A stretch of DNA of 62,359 bases from Anaerotignum sp. (GTDB lineage Bacteria > Bacillota > Clostridia > Lachnospirales > Anaerotignaceae), in assembly GCF_030625865.1 (NCBI RefSeq), contig NZ_DAOUQB010000016.1, positions 1-62,359 on the forward strand, written 5' to 3'. Each line of letters starts with the position of its first letter. Within the stretch, counting starts at the first letter, position 1. The notes beneath the pieces are model-generated. The model did not search any database, was not told the origin of the DNA, and saw only the letters and a program-made list of their open reading frames with translations. The position numbers were made by a program, and so were the translations under genes. This document shows positions 8,660-14,569 of this stretch, piece after piece.

Positions 8660-9136
8660 TTATATATGATTCCTGCCATGGTGACGGCAATTTCTATGGT
8701 GGAACTTCCCGTTACAGTTTTGTTGGCATATCACATTAGAGGATCCACAGTCAGGGCAGGTATATTCTCCGTTTTTGATTGCCATAAGGTTTTCATAGCT
8801 TTCCATCCATTCCCTTCCACAGTCCAAGCACTTCACAGCGCAGATATGATAAGTATAGTTACCTCCATCGATATGAATCACTTTACCATTCACAAGGCTA
8901 TCTGCAACTTTTTCTCTTGCAGATAGCAGAATGCGTTGAAACGTTGCTCGTGAAACCTGCATTTTTTCCGCACATTCTTCCTGCTCAAGGCCTTTCAAAT
9001 CTTTCAAGCGTAGTGCCTCCAATTCTTCGACTAACAGAATATTTCCAGGCACTTCAGGGATACCCTGTTCAGAAGGTACAAAGAAGGGTACAGCTGGTGT
9101 ATTTTCGATAATTCGCCATTTCGTTGGTCTTGCCAA
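8660..9136 (-). CDS. DUF134 (COG1342) predicted DNA-binding protein
   Basis: The protein is about 158 residues. The N-terminal part holds a sigma-70-region-4-like helix-turn-helix (VEELEALRLKDLKGLEQEE, then AEKMQVSRATFQRILLSAR). A C-terminal extension has CLDCGREW and CPDCGSSNVICQQNC, a likely zinc or iron site, and a His-rich end (HHRNCRHHGRNH). DUF134 proteins are commonly found beside NifX-like and DUF5320 genes, as here. The reading frame opens at a TTG at 9145, but a second TTG at 9136 gives the family-typical MARPTKWR start and lies 9 bases after GGAG, so 9136 is preferred. It follows the CGGC gene and probably shares its promoter. It is the best local candidate for the factor binding the TTGACATATG sites; that is inference. 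Confidence 0.8.
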   Translation of the reverse strand: MARPTKWRIIENTPAVPFFVPSEQGIPEVPGNILLVEELEALRLKDLKGLEQEECAEKMQVSRATFQRILLSAREKVADSLVNGKVIHIDGGNYTYHICAVKCLDCGREWMESYENLMAIKNGEYTCPDCGSSNVICQQNCNGKFHHRNCRHHGRNHI

Positions 9137-9249
9137 AATATTCAACTCCGTTTCAATTAAATTTCCTTGAAAACATATTCATTTAGCGCAACACCAAGTT
9201 TTTTGCAATGACTGGGTATTTTGCTTTCAGAAGAAAAAATTTATTTCTA

Positions 9250-9585
9250 TTACAAATGGGTATACTCTAAGATTTTAATATTTTCCCCTAATTTTGTGGA
9301 AATTGCTTTTTTCATCGCTTCTGCATGGGGACATACAAAGCCAATGGGCGCACCTTTAGTTATGCAGGAAGCCAACGCTATGGTATCCGCACCTCTTTTT
9401 ATCATTTCCGCTGCTCTTGTTGCCGCTTTTTTCCCCGGACAGCCTCCGCAGGAATTAAAGCCTATTAATTCAATTTCTTCTTCAATTCCTGCAAAAGCAC
9501 CTTTCTTTTCTTTCATCACTTTAAAGTCTGATGTGCCGGGACACATATCTTCCGTTTGCATACACCGAATAATTCCAACTTTCAC
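9250..9585 (-). CDS. CGGC domain-containing protein
   Basis: This is a 111-residue cytosolic protein. The name-giving motif appears as FNSCGGCPGKKA near residue 45. Other conserved cysteines are in IRCMQTEDMCPGT, ALASCITKG and FVCPHAE, so a metal or iron-sulfur site is plausible. The function of the family is unknown. It starts at GTG 9585, 8 bases after GGGTG. An almost perfect sigma-A promoter lies at 9622-9650 with the shared TTGACATATG element. Downstream in the same direction is DUF134. Confidence 0.85.
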   Translation of the reverse strand: MKVGIIRCMQTEDMCPGTSDFKVMKEKKGAFAGIEEEIELIGFNSCGGCPGKKAATRAAEMIKRGADTIALASCITKGAPIGFVCPHAEAMKKAISTKLGENIKILEYTHL

Positions 9586-9621
9586 ATCGTTTCACCCTTC
9601 CATAGCTAAAAATTTACTACT

Positions 9622-9650
9622 ATTATAGTTTGATTATTAGCATATGTCAA
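9622..9650 (-). promoter_or_regulatory. promoter A of the CGGC-DUF134 unit, with TTGACATATG element
   Basis: On the minus strand TTGACA (9645-9650), a 17-base spacer and TATAAT (9622-9627) form a consensus sigma-A promoter. The -35 box extends into TTGACATATG, the element also found at promoters B (11908-11936) and C (12259-12287). Confidence 0.85.
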
Positions 9651-9667
9651 TTATGAAGGGCATCCAA

Positions 9668-10624
9668 TTATTCTTTATAGGCATTATTAAGATTTCTTTT
9701 ATAAAATTTCTTCCCCTCATAGATATATTCCGCAATTTTGTTTTGTTCTAACAGCTCATTTAAAATTGAAATATCTGCTTTTTTCACTTGAAAATAATGC
9801 TGTATAATTTCTTCTCTTATGGGGTGTACTGAAGTGATATTTAATAAGTCTTGTGCAATATTGTCCGTAAAGAAAAAACCCTGTTCGGTATCATCCTCGG
9901 TAATACATTCAACATTAACGCCGGAAATACTGTTAATTATACCTGCTGCTTCAATCAATCTTTCGCTGGTTGCTCTATAAATGTTATTTTCTGCAGGTGG
10001 TCTTGTGGGTACCAGTATATAAGATTTCTCCGGCTTAATTTTTGCGATTTGCTTTGCGATGCTTTCAAAGTGCTCCGTTCTATCATTCAATCCTGAAACA
10101 AGCATAGTTTCAGTAACAAGAGTTCCTTGATAAGATTTTGAGAAGGCAACAATACTATCTAAAATGCTTTCAAGTCTCAACCTTCCATGGGGCCTGTCAA
10201 TTTGGCGCCAGATTTCCTCATTCACTGCATCCAATTTTACGGAAACCCAATCCGCCTTAGATAAGTCTGCTTTAACCTCATCCATCCATAAAAGAGAGGC
10301 GTTGGTAATAACTGCTGTTTTGATATTTAGCTTTTTTAGCATATCAAGGGTAATACCTAAATTTTTATCAAGGGTAGGTTCTCCATCTGGCACAAAAGAG
10401 ATATAGTCTAGATGCTTTCCATTTTCTTTAAGCTGAGTTATTTTAAGTTTTACCTCTGAAAATATTTTTTCAGGCTCATAAAAAGCTTTCCTTTGGATTG
10501 TCATATTTTTTGTGATACCAATTTGACAATAAGCGCAGGAATAAGAACAGAACTTGGGTGGAATATTATTGACCCCAAGGCTTTGTCCCAACCTTCTTGA
10601 GGGAACAGGTCCATATATTATCAT
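9668..10624 (-). CDS. radical SAM protein (COG0731-like)
   Basis: The 318-residue protein has the radical SAM cluster motif CSYSCAYC (Cys26, Cys30, Cys33) near the N-terminus after GPVPSRRLGQSLGVN, typical of the COG0731 group of iron-sulfur oxidoreductases. Further features are FVPDGEPTLD (glycine-rich SAM-binding strand), AVITNASLL and DWVSVKLDA. The C-terminal 80 residues look like a winged-helix appendage (SVHPIREEIIQHYF). The frame is open to 10684, but AAGGAGATGAG sits just before the ATG at 10624, which also gives the family-typical MIIYGPVPSRR start. The substrate is unknown. It lies between the DUF5320 genes and the CGGC gene, in the same direction. Confidence 0.88.
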   Translation of the reverse strand: MIIYGPVPSRRLGQSLGVNNIPPKFCSYSCAYCQIGITKNMTIQRKAFYEPEKIFSEVKLKITQLKENGKHLDYISFVPDGEPTLDKNLGITLDMLKKLNIKTAVITNASLLWMDEVKADLSKADWVSVKLDAVNEEIWRQIDRPHGRLRLESILDSIVAFSKSYQGTLVTETMLVSGLNDRTEHFESIAKQIAKIKPEKSYILVPTRPPAENNIYRATSERLIEAAGIINSISGVNVECITEDDTEQGFFFTDNIAQDLLNITSVHPIREEIIQHYFQVKKADISILNELLEQNKIAEYIYEGKKFYKRNLNNAYKE

Positions 10625-10737
10625 ATTCTCATCTCCTTTTAAAATGATAATACGGGGGTTAAGGAGTCCTAGTATTTCGAACATTATTTTTTACAATAGT
10701 ATTACCTTTAATTATTGAATAAATGATGAATTGCGAA

Positions 10738-10763
10738 GAAGGCAGGCAAACAAGCCTGCCTTT
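10738..10763 (-). terminator. GC-rich hairpin after DUF5320 gene
   Basis: GGCAGGC (10741-10747) pairs with GCCTGCC (10754-10760), extended by flanking A/T pairs. On the minus strand it follows the DUF5320 stop, but the T tract is interrupted (TTCTTCG), so it may only attenuate transcription into the radical SAM gene. Confidence 0.5.
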
Positions 10764-10777
10764 CATCGTATAAAATG

Positions 10778-11104
10778 TTACCGATCAATATTTTTTTCAA
10801 AGCTTGCAAGCCGCTTATTTACTTCGTTAAGCTGGCTTTCCAATAAATTTGCCTGTTTTTTTAAAAGTTCTTTTTCTCCAACACCCCATGCTAATGCTTC
10901 AAATTCATTTTGATTTCCAAAGCGTGCCCATCTCGGCAAACCTGTTGCATAAAGCATCCGTCTGTAGCCTCTGCCTTTTCCAAAGCCATAGCTACAGCCA
11001 AAGTTTCCTAAATTTTCATTCGTTGCAGAGCCTGTGCAAAAGCCTGCACCTCTTCCTGTTTTTGCGCCCATTCCCATAGGGCCTGTTCCATCTCTTCTTG
11101 GCAT
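10778..11104 (-). CDS. DUF5320 protein (long form)
   Basis: The protein is 108 residues with the N-terminal MPRRDGTGPMGMGAKTGRG signature of DUF5320, followed by a Gly/Tyr/Arg-rich segment (GFGKGRGYRR). The C-terminal 40 residues (EKELLKKQANLLESQLNEVN) look like a coiled coil, as in many family members. The function of the family is unknown; it recurs beside NifX-like, Mrp-type ATPase and DUF134 genes in anaerobes. It follows a second, shorter DUF5320 gene by 25 bases and is surely cotranscribed. Confidence 0.85.
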   Translation of the reverse strand: MPRRDGTGPMGMGAKTGRGAGFCTGSATNENLGNFGCSYGFGKGRGYRRMLYATGLPRWARFGNQNEFEALAWGVGEKELLKKQANLLESQLNEVNKRLASFEKNIDR

Positions 11105-11129
11105 AATAATTCCACCTTTCTTGATTATT

Positions 11130-11354
11130 TTATTTTTTTCTACGGTTGAACAAACAATAAGTCAAGTAAGCACATCCTGGCAATAACGTTGCAAGACAAA
11201 ACTTATGCCGATAGCCTCGTCTTTGCCTAAATCCCATGCCGTAACCCATTCTTGTTCTTGTGAAGAAGGGAGATTGAACGCCTTGGCAAACGCCCATCCC
11301 TCGACCCGTCAGTGGTCCTTTTCCCAAAGGACCTGTTTGATCTTTATTTGGCAT
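11130..11354 (-). CDS. DUF5320-like protein (short form, no coiled coil)
   Basis: This 74-residue protein starts MPNKDQTGPLGKGPLTGRG, the same signature as the next gene, with Cys19 and GYGMGFRQRRGYR. It lacks the coiled-coil tail and ends in a short hydrophobic patch (LATLLPGCAYLTYCLF) and basic residues. The two genes are probably tandem duplicates that have diverged. Function is unknown. Confidence 0.75.
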   Translation of the reverse strand: MPNKDQTGPLGKGPLTGRGMGVCQGVQSPFFTRTRMGYGMGFRQRRGYRHKFCLATLLPGCAYLTYCLFNRRKK

Positions 11355-11403
11355 AGAAAACCCTCCTTAGAATTTTTAATACCGTGTATCATTCTATCTG
11401 ATT

Positions 11404-11751
11404 TTAACAGCCTTTGCTTCCTGGAATACAAAAGTTAGGTTGATTTGCCAGAAGTGTTCCGCTCTTGAAGGCATCAAGAACCTGAATTACATCTCCGCTA
11501 ACACTGGTAATTACTTGTATTCCATAAGTGTGAAAGAAAGCGGCTGCCGTTGTTCCAATGCCACCGCAGAGTATTCTTTGAATATTTTTAGAGTGTAGTA
11601 GCTCAGGAACATAACCCGGTGAATGCTTGGATATGAGGAGTGTTTCTGATTGAATTAGTTTTCCACCCTTAATATCTGCGATTAAAAATTCTGGGCATTT
11701 TCCGAAATGTGGTGCAACTGTTTTACCTTCAACTGCTATGGCTATTTTCAA
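11404..11751 (-). CDS. NifX/NifB-like dinitrogenase iron-molybdenum cofactor family protein
   Basis: The 115-residue protein starts MKIAIAVEGKTVAPHFGKCPEF, the usual opening of the NifX/NafY superfamily (COG1433), and contains CGGIGTTAAAFF with the conserved glycines; it ends in cysteine-containing PNFCIPGSKGC. Members bind iron-sulfur or molybdenum-iron clusters or precursors. No nitrogenase genes are visible, so a role in nitrogen fixation is not implied. It is the first gene of the unit that continues into the two DUF5320 genes, with promoter B about 160 bases upstream. Confidence 0.88.
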   Translation of the reverse strand: MKIAIAVEGKTVAPHFGKCPEFLIADIKGGKLIQSETLLISKHSPGYVPELLHSKNIQRILCGGIGTTAAAFFHTYGIQVITSVSGDVIQVLDAFKSGTLLANQPNFCIPGSKGC

Positions 11752-11907
11752 TATGGATTCCTCCTTTTTACAAAATCTTTAATTTAAGCAATTTTCGAAT
11801 ATCTGGCTATTGCCTATAAGTTTTAAATATTCTAACGTATAGGCTTTAAGCTTGCGTTTTATTCCATGATGTCATTGAAGTTTTGTTATTGGCATATGCA
11901 CATTACT

Positions 11908-11936
11908 ATCATAATCCTATTGTTGACATATGTCAA
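11908..11936 (-). promoter_or_regulatory. promoter B of the NifX-DUF5320 unit, with palindrome TTGACATATGTCAA
   Basis: On the minus strand TTGACA (11931-11936), a 17-base spacer and TATGAT (11908-11913) form a promoter. The -35 box lies in a perfect 14-bp palindrome, TTGACATATGTCAA (11923-11936), which looks like the full operator of a dimeric regulator. A second CATATG-centred site (11891-11900) lies just downstream of the -10 box. Confidence 0.85.
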
Positions 11937-12011
11937 TAATTTATTCGGAATTTTTTTTATTTATTTATAATAGTTAAATTTCTCTTTTAAAATAGAGGGG
12001 GAGAGTTATAT

Positions 12012-12080
12012 ATGGGAAAAAAATTGAGCTGCCTTGTATACGGTAAAGTAATTTATATCGACGGAGATAATTACACGTGA
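12012..12080 (+). pseudogene. DUF134 fragment (dead partner of the intact MBL gene)
   Basis: After GAGGGGGAG and an ATG at 12012 the frame reads MGKKLSCLVYGKVIYIDGDNYT and stops. The intact DUF134 protein contains LVNGKVIHIDGGNYT. Only this scrap survives. It lies 265 bases upstream of the intact MBL gene, on the same strand, repeating the DUF134-then-MBL order of 9136-8498. Confidence 0.6.
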
Positions 12081-12258
12081 AATATAGACCATGAAAAAAA
12101 TAAATATGAGTAATATTTAAAAATTTATCTTGCTATGTAATTCAAGAATTAATACCAACGGAATAAGCGTATGATAAATGCCGATTGTAAGCAATTGCAA
12201 ACGAGAACTATTGCCTCTCTTTTTTATGCAAAGTTCACCTTAAGTGTAAGCATTTTTG

Positions 12259-12299
12259 TTGACATATGCTCATAACGGTTATATAATATTTGTTATGAG
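12259..12299 (+). promoter_or_regulatory. promoter C of the MBL gene, with TTGACATATG element and inverted repeat
   Basis: TTGACA (12259-12264), a 17-base spacer and TATAAT (12282-12287) form a consensus promoter with the TTGACATATG extension. An inverted repeat, CTCATAAC (12269-12276) with GTTATGAG (12292-12299), flanks the -10 box and may be a second operator. Confidence 0.85.
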
Positions 12300-12345
12300 T
12301 ATTAGACCATTATAATGAATGAATTCAAGGAGCTTTGATTATAAA

Positions 12346-13158
12346 ATGAAAATTACAGTTTTAACCGATGATAAAGTAAAAAATAGAAGATTGCTTGCTG
12401 AGCATGGGTTATCTTTGTTTATAGAATACAAAGATTGCAATATTTTGTTTGACACTGGGCAAAGCGATGTTTATATCCAAAACGCAAATGCGTTACAGTT
12501 TGATTTAAATAAAACCGATTTTATTGTACTGAGTCACGGTCATTATGACCACTGCGGAGGCATATATTGTTTTCCCGGTTTAAAAAATATTCCGAAAATA
12601 TATCTGCAAAAATCTGCTGTGAAGCAAAAATATGCGATAAATTCGGACGGAAAAACTTATCGAGAAATTGGAATACCATGGTGTGCTGATGATTATGATA
12701 TTACGTTTATAAATGGCAACAAGAAAATAAGTGATGATATCGCCCTTTTAGGAAACATACCAAGCACAGTAGAATTTGAAGAAATTTCGAAAGGCTTGTT
12801 TATCAAGAACGGCAATGAAATATCTGCAGATATGATGACAGATGAACAGGTGCTTGTTTTTGATACAGAGAAAGGCCTTATTGTTTTTCTTGGATGTAGC
12901 CATCCGGGTATTATAAATTGTCTGCATTATACGCTAAAGCAATTTCCTGGCAAAAAGATAGATACTGTAGTCGCCGGGATGCATTTAGATAATGTTAATC
13001 CTTTAAGGTTGCAATTAACCATACAGCAGTTAACTAATTTAGGAATACGGAAAGTATATCCCCTGCATTGCACAGGTATATGCGCTATCTCTGAAATGAA
13101 AAAAATATTAGGTGAAAAATGCGGTATTCTTTACGCAGGCGATTCTGTAGAGATATAA
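12346..13158 (+). CDS. MBL-fold metallo-hydrolase (COG1237 type)
   Basis: The 270-residue protein has the metal motif HGHYDHCGG (His64, His66, Asp68, His69), NILFDTGQS near residue 36, the later histidine in GCSHPGIIN, and GMHLDN and YPLHCTG at the C-terminal metal side. It is the COG1237 group of small-molecule MBL hydrolases; the substrate is unknown. An in-frame ATG at 12319 is possible, but AAGGAG at 12327-12332 lies inside that extension and MKITVLTDD matches the family start, so 12346 is preferred. Promoter C and the DUF134 scrap lie upstream, linking it to the NifX/DUF134 cluster. Confidence 0.88.
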   Translation: MKITVLTDDKVKNRRLLAEHGLSLFIEYKDCNILFDTGQSDVYIQNANALQFDLNKTDFIVLSHGHYDHCGGIYCFPGLKNIPKIYLQKSAVKQKYAINSDGKTYREIGIPWCADDYDITFINGNKKISDDIALLGNIPSTVEFEEISKGLFIKNGNEISADMMTDEQVLVFDTEKGLIVFLGCSHPGIINCLHYTLKQFPGKKIDTVVAGMHLDNVNPLRLQLTIQQLTNLGIRKVYPLHCTGICAISEMKKILGEKCGILYAGDSVEI

Positions 13159-13175
13159 TTTCTACACAAAAGAAG

Positions 13176-13206
13176 AGGAGTTCAAAAAATTGGACTCCTT
13201 TTTTGT
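13176..13206 (+). terminator. rho-independent terminator after MBL gene
   Basis: AGGAGTTC pairs with GGACTCCT across a short A-rich loop, followed by a run of T. Confidence 0.85.
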
Positions 13207-13228
13207 TTCCCAAAAAGCAAATGACCCC

Positions 13229-13492
13229 ATGTCAAAAGTTATTCAAAACAAGCTTGAAAATAGATTGATTACAAAGTATGAATTTCACAAAATCACGGCG
13301 CTAAATAGAAAAACATACTTTCTTGGTTTAGCTGAACTAATGGCATAAAACCTTCATCAAATGGCACTTCATAGGTAATATATGACCGACAAAAAGAGGG
13401 AGAGAGGATGAAAAGGATAACAAAACTTCATGAGAATAAGGGACCTACACAAGCAAAAAACTATGTGTTGCCGCCTACTGCCTTGTAAGGTG
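13229..13492 (+). pseudogene. relic of a serine-recombinase element (accessory ORF plus recombinase N-terminus)
   Basis: A 39-codon frame at 13229-13348 reads NRLITKYEFHKITALNRKTY, like the small ORFs that precede large serine recombinases. At 13408 a new frame reads MKRITKLHENKGPTQAKN; after a one-base shift it continues KLCVAAYCLVR, which matches the (K)LRVAAYCRVS catalytic N-terminus of serine recombinases. Nothing of the rest of the recombinase remains. The following bases to 13793 hold no gene I recognise; a minus frame at 13506-13715 (YATPNWRNHPDELDALIKL) is unidentified. Confidence 0.6.
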
Positions 13493-13793
13493 CAATGGAT
13501 CAAACTCACAATTTTATCAATGCATCCAACTCATCTGGATGATTACGCCAATTTGGGGTGGCATAAATAAAAGTATTGGGATTAGATGGTTTCAGCATTA
13601 GATACTCAATATAATTTTTTACAACAAGAAATTTGATTTTAGATAGGAAATTAATCAATATCATTACAACTATTCTGAAATAGAGATTGCTAATAAAAAT
13701 AATATTCCTTAGCAATCAATAAGGCTATTTTAGGTCAACATAAACGACCTATGGTGTGACAAATAGGTTGGAGTTATTTGTAGCTACTGTTGA

Positions 13794-13839
13794 TTGACAT
13801 AGAAAAAAAACAGTTATATAATAATTGAATGAATTCAAT
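13794..13839 (+). promoter_or_regulatory. promoter and putative operator of the ABC export operon
   Basis: TTGACA (13794-13799), a 17-base spacer and TATAAT (13817-13822) form a consensus promoter. Immediately downstream, ATTGAAT-GA-ATTCAAT (13824-13839) is a 7-bp inverted repeat at the expected start of transcription, a good candidate operator for the TetR protein encoded at the end of the operon. Confidence 0.8.
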
Positions 13840-13867
13840 CAAATAACTTGTAGACAGGGGTGTTAAA

Positions 13868-14569
13868 ATGAGTTTTATTCAATTTGAAAATGTAGAGCGG
13901 AGATATATTATTGGTGACAATGTAATCAAGGCGGTGAATGATATTAGTTTTTCCATTGAAGAAGGGACATTCAATGTTGTACTTGGTCAAAGTGGAGCTG
14001 GAAAAACGACTGTGCTTAATATGCTAGGAGGGATGGATTTGCCTACAAAGGGTACAATTTTTGTGGGTGATGAAGTTGTTTCCAAATTAGATGAGAAAGG
14101 CCTGACTACATATCGCAGGGACAAAATTGGATTTGTGTTTCAGTTTTACAATTTGGTTCCAAACCTAACAGCATTAGAAAATGTGCAGCTAGCAAAGGAA
14201 ATCTGCAAAAACCCGTTAGATCCAAAGGAAATGCTGGAACGGGTTGGGCTGGCGGAAAGAATGAGTAATTTCCCAAGCCAGATGTCGGGTGGAGAACAGC
14301 AACGGGTTTCTATTGCCCGAGCATTAGCGAAGAATCCTCAAATTCTCCTTTGTGATGAACCCACTGGAGCGTTGGACTCTGAAACAGGGCGAAAAGTGCT
14401 GAAGCTGATTCGGGATGTTGCACGGAATATGGGGAAAACCGTGATTGTTGTAACACATAATGCGCCAATTGCCCAAATGGCAGATATGGTGATCCATATG
14501 CGTGATGGGCAAATTCACGAGATTAGTCAGAATGAGCATCCCCAAGATGTGGAGGAGATTGTATGGTAA
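13868..14569 (+). CDS. ABC transporter ATP-binding protein (LolD/MacB type)
   Basis: The 233-residue ATPase drives the FtsX-type permease encoded next. Walker A is GQSGAGKTT, the signature is MSGGEQQR, Walker B is ILLCDEPTG and the H-loop is VVTHN. The FQFYNLVPNLTALENV Q-loop block is typical of the MacB/LolD group. It ends by overlapping the permease start by 7 bases (ATGGTAA), so translation is coupled. Together with the membrane-fusion lipoprotein it forms a tripartite-like system, which in Gram-positive bacteria usually exports peptides, antibiotics or lipids. Confidence 0.93.
   Translation: MSFIQFENVERRYIIGDNVIKAVNDISFSIEEGTFNVVLGQSGAGKTTVLNMLGGMDLPTKGTIFVGDEVVSKLDEKGLTTYRRDKIGFVFQFYNLVPNLTALENVQLAKEICKNPLDPKEMLERVGLAERMSNFPSQMSGGEQQRVSIARALAKNPQILLCDEPTGALDSETGRKVLKLIRDVARNMGKTVIVVTHNAPIAQMADMVIHMRDGQIHEISQNEHPQDVEEIVW

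Noticed and set aside
8636-9111. Plus-strand frames opposite DUF134
   Set aside because: DUF134 has a clear family match on the minus strand; the plus frames have no recognisable domain or start signal.
9146-9249. Short frame reading SHCKKLGVALNEYVFKEI between CGGC and DUF134
   Set aside because: It has no start and only about 24 codons; it may be a scrap or chance.
13506-13715. Minus-strand 69-codon frame (ATPNWRNHPDELDALIKL)
   Set aside because: The C-terminal part looks protein-like, but no family, start signal or partner was found, so it is noted only as an unidentified fragment.
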